A stretch of DNA of 9,678 nucleotides from Pseudomonadota bacterium (GCA_023427945.1 JAEYZR010000382.1:1-9678), one strand, 5' to 3'. Positions 1-6,657 are shown, counted from the first letter of the stretch. Notes: generated from the letters alone by a model not told the origin. Numbers and translations: made by a program.

Positions 1-1719
1 GCCATCGGCCTCTGTCGTCCCCAAGGTACTGGCACACGCCTGCCCAAAAGAGGCGATCAGGGGCGAAGCGCGCAACTCGCGTTCGCCATCCAGGTGCGCA
101 TGGCTGACGACCACCTCCGGCGCCACACCCCGCAAAGAAGCAAACATGGCTTGCGCCCAGGTGCGCTCGCGATCGGGCGTGGCCCGGGGAGCCCCCGCCT
201 GACGCAACACCACCAGGGGAATCAGCGGGTTGGGCCGGGGCGAGGCCGGCAGCACATCGTCGGTCAGCCCCAGCAGCCAGACGCCGTCCCATTGGCCGCC
301 CTCGGCCTCCAGCATGCCCAGCACGTCCAGGCGCGCACCGGGGTCGCGCTGCGGTTGAAAGGGCGTGTCGTGTGCCAGTTGCGACAACAGCGCCAATGCT
401 GCGCGTCCCGACAGGCCACGGGCCACGGGTGTGAGCGAAGCGTAGGTGTCCAACAATTCGCTGAACGCGCCCACGACCTGGAAGGTCACGCTGTCATTGC
501 CTTTGCCCGGAAAACCCAGCGCCGAGAGCGCCCGTCGCATGACGGTGGCCCATACATCGGCCGATTCGCCCCTGGGATGCGGCTCACGCCAGATGCGCAC
601 GGCGTCAGACCACCCTTGTGCCAGCACGGGGTCCACGGCCAGTGTCTCGGCGAAAACGGATTCGGTGACGACCAGCAGACCATTGCGGCGCCAGCGTGCG
701 TCGGCCTGCGCCAGAGCCCCCACAGACGAAGACCCGACATGATGCGCCGCAAGCAAGGCGGCGCCCGCTAGCCTGGGCGCGCAGCCTGCGCCATCGGCCA
801 GAGCATCCAAGGCCTGCAGCCAGGCCAGGGCCCCCTGTACGGCGGGCCACGCCTGCAAGGCCCGTCCCACTGCGACGTTGAAGGCAAACTGTCCGCCCAG
901 CGTGTCCTGCAGGACACGGCGCGCAAACGGCGCCTCGGCTTCGAGTTGACTCGAAACGATCGCAAAACGGCCTTCCGGTTGCTGCGACAGTCGTGCGCGC
1001 GCCCATCGGGCTGCCGCCAGCCATTCATCAGCCGGGTCGGCAGCCTCGACGCGTACCGGATCTGAATGCAGCGCCTGCTCGTCGGCAAAATGATGCACGC
1101 GACTCGCCCCTACCTGCATGGCGGCACGCAGGCGCTCAAAGCGCGGCGACACATCGCTGAAACCGGCCAGAACGATGTTTTCGGGCAGTGTCAGCCGCTG
1201 CGTGGCCAGGGCCTCCAGGACGTCGGCATAACCGCGATTGGCATCCTGCGCATCGAGCTGCGCGAGCCTGGCGTGGTAGCGTTTGCGCCACCGCTGGAAG
1301 CTGCTGAACTCATCGGTGGCGGCAGCGCCGGGCACCACCAGTTGCCATTCGTCCATCAACAGATCGGCATCCATCGCCAGACGTGCGGTCTGATTGACGT
1401 CCATCAGGGCACGATCGGCCTCTTCGGCCTCAATCACATCCACCCACAGCCGTTGGCTGGCAAACGTATTCAGACGGAACTTTGGCGCATCCTGCAATAC
1501 GAAGGTGAGCGATTGCGCCGCATCGGCCAGCCACGCCGACAAGGGCATGATGCGCGGCAGCTCGGACACCTGGCGCTCAGCCCGCAACCGAGCGGCCAGA
1601 TCCAGCGTCAGCCGTCGTGCCAACCGGTTGTTGACGGTCAGCACCAGTGTCTGCGCGGGCGCAAGCCCGGCCAGCGAGGGCAGATCGATGGTGTCTTCGA
1701 AGGGAAGGAGATCCTGCAT
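1..1719 (-). CDS. AddB-like PD-(D/E)XK nuclease family DNA repair protein, 3' end off window
   Basis: 573 codons are visible from an ATG at 1719 to the left edge, with no stop, so the C-terminus is missing. The protein resembles the AddB-like 'probable DNA repair protein' family of betaproteobacteria. These pair an inactive helicase-like N-terminus with a C-terminal PD-(D/E)XK nuclease and usually work with a UvrD/AddA-type helicase in double-strand-break processing. Near residues 24-37, LVLTVNNRLARRL occupies the place of a Walker A motif but has no GKT/S, so this half probably does not bind ATP. Around residues 463-500 lies the family-typical LDVLGMLEAEGG...GLTDDVLPASPRPNPLIP segment. The nuclease motifs would lie beyond the left edge. 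There is no good Shine-Dalgarno before the ATG; a TATGAT -10-like hexamer lies at 1747-1752, without a clear -35. The gene starts 52 bases after the small membrane protein and may share its transcript. The family call is from recognition of these motifs; the function is inferred. Confidence 0.82.
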   Translation of the reverse strand, partial: MQDLLPFEDTIDLPSLAGLAPAQTLVLTVNNRLARRLTLDLAARLRAERQVSELPRIMPLSAWLADAAQSLTFVLQDAPKFRLNTFASQRLWVDVIEAEEADRALMDVNQTARLAMDADLLMDEWQLVVPGAAATDEFSSFQRWRKRYHARLAQLDAQDANRGYADVLEALATQRLTLPENIVLAGFSDVSPRFERLRAAMQVGASRVHHFADEQALHSDPVRVEAADPADEWLAAARWARARLSQQPEGRFAIVSSQLEAEAPFARRVLQDTLGGQFAFNVAVGRALQAWPAVQGALAWLQALDALADGAGCAPRLAGAALLAAHHVGSSSVGALAQADARWRRNGLLVVTESVFAETLAVDPVLAQGWSDAVRIWREPHPRGESADVWATVMRRALSALGFPGKGNDSVTFQVVGAFSELLDTYASLTPVARGLSGRAALALLSQLAHDTPFQPQRDPGARLDVLGMLEAEGGQWDGVWLLGLTDDVLPASPRPNPLIPLVVLRQAGAPRATPDRERTWAQAMFASLRGVAPEVVVSHAHLDGERELRASPLIASFGQACASTLGTTEADG

Positions 1720-1771
1720 GGGAGGCGCCAGATTCGTAGACCGTCGATCATAGCGCGCCCGGCGCTGTCAT

Positions 1772-1975
1772 CTAGAAACCGCAGAGTGCCGCAATGGCTT
1801 CCCAGTTTGCGCGCAGATCGGGCGATTGATAGGCCAGGAAACCGAGCGCCAGCACCACGGCCACGGCTGCATACATCGCCCGTTGGGGCCATTTCCTGGC
1901 CCACCAGGGCGGGCGCGCCGGCATACCGGCCTCGTTGCCCGGCACCTGGGTGGATGATTGGCCTGGCGTGGACAT
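1772..1975 (-). CDS. 67-residue single-pass membrane protein, function unknown
   Basis: A small protein of 67 residues starting MSTPGQSS. The first 33 residues are Pro/Trp/Arg-rich (ARPPWWARKWPQR) and precede one hydrophobic helix at about residues 34-50 (MYAAVAVVLALGFLAY). A short tail ends ANWEAIAALCGF. The basic segment before the helix suggests the N-terminus is cytoplasmic and the C-terminus periplasmic. I chose this ATG because it lies just 2 bases after the MFS stop (TGA CC ATG), typical of translational coupling; an upstream in-frame start would run deep into the MFS gene. No Shine-Dalgarno is obvious, which also fits coupling. I do not recognise a named family. An accessory or regulatory partner of the transporter is possible, but nothing in the sequence proves it. 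Confidence 0.7.
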   Translation of the reverse strand: MSTPGQSSTQVPGNEAGMPARPPWWARKWPQRAMYAAVAVVLALGFLAYQSPDLRANWEAIAALCGF

Positions 1976-1977
1976 GG

Positions 1978-3180
1978 TCAGGCGGCCGCCGGCTGGGCCA
2001 GGCTTTGTTCGCGAACCGGCAGGCACAGGGCCGCGGCGATGAGCGCCAGCGCCACACCGATCCACCACATCAGGTCATAGTTGCCGGTGAGTGAGTAGGT
2101 GTAGCCGCCCAGCCAGACACCGACGAAGCTGCCGACCTGGTGCCCCAGGAACACGATCCCGGAAAGCGTGGCGGCATAGCGCATGCCGTAGATCTGACCG
2201 ATCAGACCTTGCGTCAGCGGCACCGTACCCAGCCAGAACAGCCCCATCCACGCCGCGAAGGCATACAGCACCGCAGGCGATAGCGGCAGCACCAACAGCC
2301 CCAGCATCCCAAAGCTGCGCATGAAGTACGTGGCGGCAAGCAACTTCTTCTTGCTGTAGCGCCCGCCCAGCTTGCCCGCGCCGAAGGATCCTATGACGTT
2401 GAACAGGCCGATCATGGCGATGGCCGTGGCGCCGTGCCCGGCATTGAGGCCGCTGTCGGTGACGAAGGCAGGCAAATGCAGCGTGATGAATGCGGTGTGG
2501 AAGCCGCAGACAAAATAGCTCCAGAACAGGAAGTGAAACGACCGGTGGGTAAACGCCTGCTTCACTGCCGCCGACAACGACTGCTGCCCGGCCGTGGCCT
2601 GGGGCCTGCCACGCAGAAAATAAGCGAGCGGCACCCCGATGGCCACCAGCATCGACAGCACCCAGAGCGCGCCCGACCACTGCATGCCGGTAATCATGGC
2701 CTGCCCGGCCGGCACGACCAGAAACTGGCCCAGCGAGCCGCCGGCGCTGGCAATGCCCATGACCGTGCTGCGTGAAGATGCGGGCACCGCACGGGCCACG
2801 ACCGGCAGCACCACCGGGAAAGTGACGCCGGCCTGGCCCACGCCCACCAGGACGCCTGCCGTCAGATAAAGCATCAACTCGCTATCGGCGAAGCGCATGC
2901 CCATCAAACCCAGGGCATACAGCCCGGCGCCCAGCGCAATCGCACGCCCGGCGCCGTAACGATCGGCCAGCATGCCCATGCCGATGGCGGCAAGCCCCCA
3001 TGCCAGGTTCTGTATGGCAAATGCCATGGAAAAGACGTCCCTGCCCCATCCATTGGCCAGGCCGATGGGCTGCATGAAGAGCCCGAATGTCGCACGCACC
3101 CCCATCGCCAGGAGAACCACGAGCGTGCCGAGCAGTACCGTACGCGCGGCGTGGGAGGATTTTTCTTCTGTCATCGTCAT
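1978..3180 (-). CDS. MFS transporter, 12-TM, about 400 residues
   Basis: A 400-residue major facilitator superfamily permease of the inner membrane. It is hydrophobic throughout, with about 12 predicted helices split by a hydrophilic central loop near residues 190-215. The MFS motif A is clear between helices 2 and 3 (GMLADRYGAGRA, residues 69-80), and a degenerate copy lies in the second half (GKLGGRYSKKK, 269-279). The N-terminal RATFGLFMQPIG segment recalls the monocarboxylate/oxalate-formate-like branch, so an organic anion is a reasonable guess, but the substrate cannot be read from the sequence. The open frame extends upstream to 3345. I chose the ATG at 3180 because GGAG lies 8 bases before it and the protein then begins directly ahead of helix 1; ATG 3174 is the alternative. 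It is the first gene of a likely minus-strand cluster with the 67-residue membrane protein. Confidence 0.88.
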   Translation of the reverse strand: MTMTEEKSSHAARTVLLGTLVVLLAMGVRATFGLFMQPIGLANGWGRDVFSMAFAIQNLAWGLAAIGMGMLADRYGAGRAIALGAGLYALGLMGMRFADSELMLYLTAGVLVGVGQAGVTFPVVLPVVARAVPASSRSTVMGIASAGGSLGQFLVVPAGQAMITGMQWSGALWVLSMLVAIGVPLAYFLRGRPQATAGQQSLSAAVKQAFTHRSFHFLFWSYFVCGFHTAFITLHLPAFVTDSGLNAGHGATAIAMIGLFNVIGSFGAGKLGGRYSKKKLLAATYFMRSFGMLGLLVLPLSPAVLYAFAAWMGLFWLGTVPLTQGLIGQIYGMRYAATLSGIVFLGHQVGSFVGVWLGGYTYSLTGNYDLMWWIGVALALIAAALCLPVREQSLAQPAAA

Positions 3181-3181
3181 A

Positions 3182-3194
3182 CCGGAGTCTCCGG
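3182..3194. repeat. 13-bp palindrome at the MFS ribosome binding site
   Basis: CCGGAGTCTCCGG is a 6-1-6 perfect palindrome placed 2 bases upstream of the MFS start codon. It contains the GGAG that is the likely Shine-Dalgarno. As RNA it could fold as a 5-bp stem with a 3-base loop and hide that site. It may also be chance in GC-rich DNA. Confidence 0.4.
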
Positions 3195-3285
3195 CCCGGA
3201 TTCTTGCATCTTCGATGGGGCCGTGTGAGAGCCCTCTGTTGCGCCGGGCGGCAGCGCGCCCGCGTGGCGCCATCTTAGCCCAGCC

Positions 3286-3314
3286 TGCACACAAAGCACA
3301 GGTCGGTGTAGAAT
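3286..3314 (+). promoter_or_regulatory. sigma-70 promoter for tRNA-Arg
   Basis: TGCACA (3286-3291, 4 of 6 to TTGACA) and TAGAAT (3309-3314, 5 of 6 to TATAAT) are separated by exactly 17 bases. Transcription would start near 3321, giving a leader of about 29 bases before the tRNA. TAGAAT-type -10 boxes are common ahead of stable RNA genes in this group. The region also serves as upstream DNA of the divergent MFS gene. Confidence 0.6.
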
Positions 3315-3349
3315 GCGTGCCTCGCAGCCACCCGCCTGGCTCCAAGCGT

Positions 3350-3424
3350 GTCCCTATAGTTCAACGGATAGAACAAGAACCTCCTAAGTTCTAGATACAG
3401 GTTCGATTCCTGTTGGGGACACCA
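3350..3424 (+). tRNA. tRNA-Arg, anticodon CCT
   Basis: A complete cloverleaf of 75 bases including encoded CCA (3422-3424). The acceptor stem pairs GTCCCTA with TGGGGAC (one G-T pair). The D stem is GTTC/GAAC. The anticodon stem is AGAAC/GTTCT around the loop CTCCTAA, giving anticodon CCT at 3383-3385, which reads AGG. The T stem is ACAGG/CCTGT with loop TTCGATT, and the discriminator base is A. AGG is a rare arginine codon in high-GC genomes. The gene is a single copy between divergent protein genes, and no integrase or repeated tRNA 3' end marks an integration here. Confidence 0.97.
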
Positions 3425-3444
3425 ACCTCACTCTCGCACTTTCC

Positions 3445-3480
3445 AGCCGCAGCCCACCCTCTGGTCGGGCTGCCTCGGCT
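3445..3480 (+). terminator. hairpin downstream of tRNA-Arg, probable terminator
   Basis: AGCCG (3445-3449) and CAGCCC (3450-3455) pair with GGGCTG (3467-3472) and CGGCT (3476-3480). This gives an 11-bp stem with a 3-base bulge and an 11-base loop. It is followed by the weak T-rich stretch GTTCTTTCC. A run of seven T (3524-3530) lies 44 bases further on. CGGCT can instead pair with a second AGCCG at 3500-3504. Confidence 0.5.
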
Positions 3481-3557
3481 GTTCTTTCCGGCCACATCGA
3501 GCCGAAAACATCACTTTGATACCTTTTTTTGCTCAAACTTGCCCTGAGCAATGTCAT

Positions 3558-3604
3558 TTACTTAAAAAATAGTTTAAATTCATGCCCTAACTACATGCTA
3601 TATC
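3558..3604 (+). promoter_or_regulatory. AT-rich upstream region with candidate promoter for the D,D-peptidase
   Basis: The stretch 3558-3604 is far more AT-rich than its surroundings. It ends in TGCTATATC (3596-3604), which looks like an extended -10 element (TG, one base, then TATATC). No convincing -35 lies at the right distance, as is usual for extended -10 promoters. Transcription would start near 3611, leaving a leader of about 50 bases before the ATG at 3661. Confidence 0.35.
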
Positions 3605-3660
3605 AGTGTTTTTTCTGCTGCGCTAGCGACACCCCCTTTTAGAAAGACCGGATTCAACAC

Positions 3661-4833
3661 ATGGCGAATCTCTGGAAACGCACTCTTGCACTAGCCGCCG
3701 CACCCATGCTGGCGTCGGTCCTGGCGTTCACGCACACATCCGCCGACGCCAAGAGCCCCACGTGTCAACGTGGCAGCAAGGCCGCTGCCTGCAAGGCACA
3801 GACTCCCGCAACCAGCAAGGCCCCCGCAAAAAGCGCCAATCGCGCCACGCCCGCCAAATCCACGGCAAGCACCACCGCCAAGCGTGCCACGACCAAGACA
3901 GCACAGAAACCCGCGACCCGGGCCAACACCGCCAAACCGGCAGTGCGCACCCGGAGCACCCCGACCACCGCGCGCGCCACGCCCGCAGTGCGCAACGGCT
4001 CCAACGCGGCCGCCACGGCAGCCGGCGCCGCCGCCATCGCAGCCCTGCCGGCCAGCCTGGCAGCCAACACGTCACGTGCCGAAGCCGCATCGCTGCGCTC
4101 CAACATTGCCTACGTGCAGGATCTGGAAACGTCCACGGTGCTGTTCTCCAAGAACGAAAGCATCGTTGCCCCGATTGCCTCCATTTCGAAGTTGATGACC
4201 GCCCTGGTCGTCGTGGACGCCAATCAACCCCTGGACGAGGTCCTTGAAATCACCAGCGACGATATCGACCGTGTGCGCCATGCGCCCTCGCGCCTGAACG
4301 TCGGAACCCGGTTGACGCGGGCCGACATGCTGCACCTGGCCCTCATGTCCTCAGAAAATCGCGCGGCCAATGCCCTGGGCCGCCATTATCCCGGTGGCCT
4401 GCCGGCGTTTGCGCGTGCCATGAACGCCAAGGCGCGTGCGCTGGGGATGTACGACACTCATTTCGTCGAGCCCACCGGGCTGTCCAGTCAGAACGTCTCA
4501 TCGCCGCGCGATCTGGTGCGCATGATCCGTGCAGCAGCCCAGCGCCCCCTGATCCACCGCTATTCCACCGATACCGAATATCAGGTGCGCGTGGGCAATG
4601 GGCGTGTCGAACAGTTTCGCAACACCAACGCCCTGGTGCGCAACGACGACTGGGACATCAAAGTATCCAAGACGGGTTTCATCAATGAGGCCGGTGAATG
4701 CCTGGTCATGCTGACCCGTGTGAACGGGCGCGACCTGGCCATCGTGCTGCTGAACTCTCAGGGCAAGTATTCGCGCATCGGCGATGCGGTGCGCTTGCGC
4801 ACGCTTTTGCAGAAAGAAGTGGCGATGCTCTGA
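3661..4833 (+). CDS. pbpG: serine D-alanyl-D-alanine endopeptidase/carboxypeptidase (PbpG/PBP7 type, peptidase S11)
   Basis: A 390-residue penicillin-binding protein that cuts D-Ala peptide bonds in periplasmic peptidoglycan. A signal peptide covers residues 1-30 (basic WKR, hydrophobic core, cleavage after ADA). All three active-site motifs are present: SISK (S174 nucleophile, K177), SEN (231-233) and KTG (337-339). The catalytic domain runs from about residue 145 to the end and matches PBP7-type low-molecular-mass enzymes. Between the signal peptide and that domain lie about 100 residues rich in Ala, Thr, Lys, Arg and Pro (roughly 31-140), with two cysteines (C35, C44). This is longer than the usual linker; E. 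coli PBP7 is about 310 residues. The ribosome binding site is weak (AGAAAGA), and no other start gives a better signal peptide. The stop lies 8 bases from that of the convergent deacylase gene. Confidence 0.9.
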   Translation: MANLWKRTLALAAAPMLASVLAFTHTSADAKSPTCQRGSKAAACKAQTPATSKAPAKSANRATPAKSTASTTAKRATTKTAQKPATRANTAKPAVRTRSTPTTARATPAVRNGSNAAATAAGAAAIAALPASLAANTSRAEAASLRSNIAYVQDLETSTVLFSKNESIVAPIASISKLMTALVVVDANQPLDEVLEITSDDIDRVRHAPSRLNVGTRLTRADMLHLALMSSENRAANALGRHYPGGLPAFARAMNAKARALGMYDTHFVEPTGLSSQNVSSPRDLVRMIRAAAQRPLIHRYSTDTEYQVRVGNGRVEQFRNTNALVRNDDWDIKVSKTGFINEAGECLVMLTRVNGRDLAIVLLNSQGKYSRIGDAVRLRTLLQKEVAML

Positions 4834-4841
4834 TTGTCTGG

Positions 4842-5330
4842 TCAGTCGATGGCCACATCGACGGCCACCGCGCCCAGCACATCCACCAACACCGACGGCG
4901 CGACTTCCACCAGGTAGCCGCGCCGTCCGCCATTGATGAGTATGGTCGGGCAGGAAAGAATGCTGGCCTGCACATACACAGGCATTTTCTTGCGCGTGCC
5001 AAAGGGTGAGGTGCCGCCCACTTGATAGCCCGAATGCCGCTGCGCGACATCGGGTGCACACACCACCACACGCTTCACGTCGATCTGGCGTGCCAGGTTC
5101 TTGGTGGACACCTCGTGGTCGCCATGCATGAGCACCACGATCGGACGAGCCCTGTCGTCCTCCATGATCAGCGTCTTCACCACCCGATGAGCGGGCACAC
5201 CGAGCTGCCGGCTGGCCTCGTCAGAGCCGCCATGATCGATGTAGTCGTAGGTATGTTCGCCAAAGGCTATTTTGGCGCGCCTGAGCAACTGCGTGGCAGG
5301 CGTTTCAGAGACATGTTTTTGCTTGCTCAT
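4842..5330 (-). CDS. ybaK: Cys-tRNA(Pro)/Cys-tRNA deacylase, YbaK/EbsC family
   Basis: A 162-residue cytoplasmic protein of the YbaK/ProX editing family, which hydrolyses mischarged aminoacyl-tRNA (in YbaK, Cys-tRNA-Pro) released by prolyl-tRNA synthetase. Family hallmarks are the opening KHVSETPATQ (5-14), VVKTLIMED (50-58) with the conserved lysine K52 expected to be essential for deacylation, GGTSPFGTRKKMPVYV (105-120) and NGGRRGYL (133-140). I chose ATG 5330 because it begins with the family-typical MSK-KHVSETPAT. An upstream in-frame ATG at 5384 overlaps the last base of the Bug stop codon and would add 18 residues of unlikely sequence. No strong Shine-Dalgarno is seen at either start. 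It lies 53 bases after the Bug gene and may be cotranscribed with it, though no functional link is apparent. Substrate specificity within the family is inferred. Confidence 0.88.
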   Translation of the reverse strand: MSKQKHVSETPATQLLRRAKIAFGEHTYDYIDHGGSDEASRQLGVPAHRVVKTLIMEDDRARPIVVLMHGDHEVSTKNLARQIDVKRVVVCAPDVAQRHSGYQVGGTSPFGTRKKMPVYVQASILSCPTILINGGRRGYLVEVAPSVLVDVLGAVAVDVAID

Positions 5331-5383
5331 GGCGGGGTACACGATCTGCCCCGGCGGCGAACCGCCCGGGCAGACGCGCAGCA

Positions 5384-6373
5384 TCAATTCAGCTTGATGT
5401 TCTGCTTCTTCACGACGTCCAGTGCCCAGTCGTATTGCGCCTGGATTTCCTTGGCGAATTCTTCAGGGGTGTTGCCCGAAGGAGCCGAACCTTGCTCTGC
5501 CAGGACCTGGATGACCTTCGGATCTTTCAGTGCAACGACAGCGGCGTCACGCAGTTTGTTGACCATCTCCATCGGCGTGCCGGCAGGCGCCAGCAGGCCA
5601 TACCAGACGGGCTGGTTCAAGACGGGGAAACCGGCTTCGGCAAAGTTGGGCACGTCTTTCAGCGTGCTCACGCGCTCGGGCCAGGCAATGGCCATCGCCT
5701 TCAGGTTGCCCGACTGGATCTGAGGCATGGACGAAGGCAGGTTGTCGAACAGGATTTCGATCTGTCCACCCACGGCGTCGGTCACAGCAGGACCCGAACC
5801 TTTGTAAGGCACGTGAACGATGTCGGTACCCGTGGCCATCTTGAAAGATTCGCCCATCAGGTGCAGCACGCCGCAGGTGCCCGAGCTACCGTAGGAATAC
5901 TTGCCCGGGTTCTTCTTCAGCTCTTCCACGAAGCTCTTGAAATCAGTCGCGGGGAACTTGGGATTGATCGACACCACGTTGGCCGTATTGGCGAAGTTGG
6001 TGACAGGCTGGAAGTCCTTGATCGGATCGTAGGGCAGATCGTTGGGACGGCAGGCCGGGTTAACGGCCATCGTGGACACGGTTGCGATGGAAAGCGTGTA
6101 GCCATCGGGCTTGGCGCGCGCACCTTCAGCCGCACCGATAGCGCCACCGGCGCCGCCCTTGTTCTCGACAACCAGAGGTTGGCCCAGTTCCTGACTCATG
6201 CGCTGGGTCACCAGACGGGCGATGATGTCAGTCGAGCCGCCGGGGGCAAACGGAACGATGACCCGAATCGGGCGCGTGGGATAGTCGGCAGCGACCGCTG
6301 CGGAGGTAGCCAATACGCCGGTCGTGCCAGCGGCCAGCGCAACTGCGCCAGCAAGGATGCGAACCTTGAACAT
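5384..6373 (-). CDS. Bug-family tripartite tricarboxylate transporter substrate-binding protein (TctC-like)
   Basis: A 329-residue periplasmic binding protein. The signal peptide is residues 1 to about 28-29 (FKVR, then an Ala-rich core ending AAVAA, before DYPTRPIRVIVPF). Bug features follow: PFAPGGSTDIIAR (41-53), VVENKGGAGGAIG (68-80), the ligand loop GSSGTCGVLHLMGE (162-175), HVPYKGSGPA (187-196), and a C-terminal domain with YGLLAPAGTP (258-267). Bug proteins bind carboxylates such as dicarboxylates, glutamate, aspartate or nicotinate; the ligand here cannot be read. Two cysteines remain in the mature protein: C108 (NPACRP) and C167 in the ligand loop. GAGAGGA lies about 8 bases before the ATG, a good ribosome binding site. 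No TctA/TctB membrane genes are adjacent, which is normal for the greatly expanded, orphan Bug genes of Bordetella-like bacteria. Confidence 0.93.
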   Translation of the reverse strand: MFKVRILAGAVALAAGTTGVLATSAAVAADYPTRPIRVIVPFAPGGSTDIIARLVTQRMSQELGQPLVVENKGGAGGAIGAAEGARAKPDGYTLSIATVSTMAVNPACRPNDLPYDPIKDFQPVTNFANTANVVSINPKFPATDFKSFVEELKKNPGKYSYGSSGTCGVLHLMGESFKMATGTDIVHVPYKGSGPAVTDAVGGQIEILFDNLPSSMPQIQSGNLKAMAIAWPERVSTLKDVPNFAEAGFPVLNQPVWYGLLAPAGTPMEMVNKLRDAAVVALKDPKVIQVLAEQGSAPSGNTPEEFAKEIQAQYDWALDVVKKQNIKLN

Positions 6374-6430
6374 GTTTTGTTCCTCTCAAATACTTGTTTT
6401 AGACATCCGTCCCGATGGTTTCGGGCACGC

Positions 6431-6459
6431 TCTATATCCAGGGCCAGGCAGCTTAACAA
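6431..6459 (-). promoter_or_regulatory. sigma-70 promoter for the Bug gene
   Basis: Read on the minus strand, TTGTTA (6459-6454, 4 of 6) and TATAGA (6436-6431, 4 of 6) are separated by 17 bases. Transcription would begin near 6424, giving a leader of about 50 bases. A small hairpin (CCCGA/TCGGG, 6411-6425) sits at the predicted 5' end of the transcript. Confidence 0.5.
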
Positions 6460-6465
6460 AAGCTG
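6449..6465. promoter_or_regulatory. dyad over the Bug -35 element, candidate operator
   Basis: CAGCTT AACAA AAGCTG is a perfect 6-5-6 inverted repeat. It covers the whole predicted -35 hexamer of the Bug promoter. A dyad in this place is a typical repressor or LysR-type regulator site, but no regulator gene is in the window and I cannot name the protein. The region also lies upstream of the divergent AEC permease. Confidence 0.35.
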
Positions 6466-6657
6466 AATGTAAACGACCCTTTTGAATTAAGAAGAATAGC
6501 AGTAAATGTAAATCGCACGCCAAAATCCGGTGCCACTGGCCGTGCCCGGTGAAACAACCTGCAGAAAGTGTGCGCTCTTTTCAACGCTACCCAGCGCGCC
6601 ATATTAGCGGTAGCCTTCGCCCTGTTCCGAATTACGTTTTTCCGACTGTGGTGTGCG

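Noticed and set aside
94..771. Plus-strand open frame of 225 codons
   Set aside because: Antisense to the continuous AddB-like reading frame, with low-complexity Arg/Gln/His composition and no motif.
1066..2094. Plus-strand open frame of 342 codons
   Set aside because: It runs antisense across the AddB-like gene, the small membrane gene and the end of the MFS gene. Its protein is Arg/Gln/His/Gly-rich with no recognisable domain, as expected of a shadow frame in GC-rich DNA.
3350..3424. tRNA-Arg as an integration site for a genomic island
   Set aside because: No integrase gene and no repeat of the tRNA 3' end are visible within the window, and both flanks are typical core genes.
3728..4106. 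Open frames opposite the start of the peptidase gene, including Trp/Arg-rich and Ala/Val-rich products
   Set aside because: They come from the complement of the biased Ala/Thr/Lys codons of the low-complexity segment. The plus frame has the signal peptide and continues into a complete catalytic domain.
5331..5384. 18-residue extension of the YbaK-like protein from the ATG that overlaps the Bug stop
   Set aside because: The overlap is suggestive of coupling, but the extra residues (LRVCPGGSPPGQIVYPA) do not look like family sequence, while MSKQKHVSETPAT is the usual opening.
5435..6466. Plus-strand open frame of 343 codons
   Set aside because: Antisense to the Bug gene, which has a signal peptide, motifs, ribosome binding site and promoter. 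The plus-strand product is His/Arg/Gly-rich and has no domain.
6568..6657. 30-codon N-terminal extension of the AEC permease from a GTG
   Set aside because: The family starts at the first helix, which begins directly after ATG 6658, and the extension has no better ribosome binding site.
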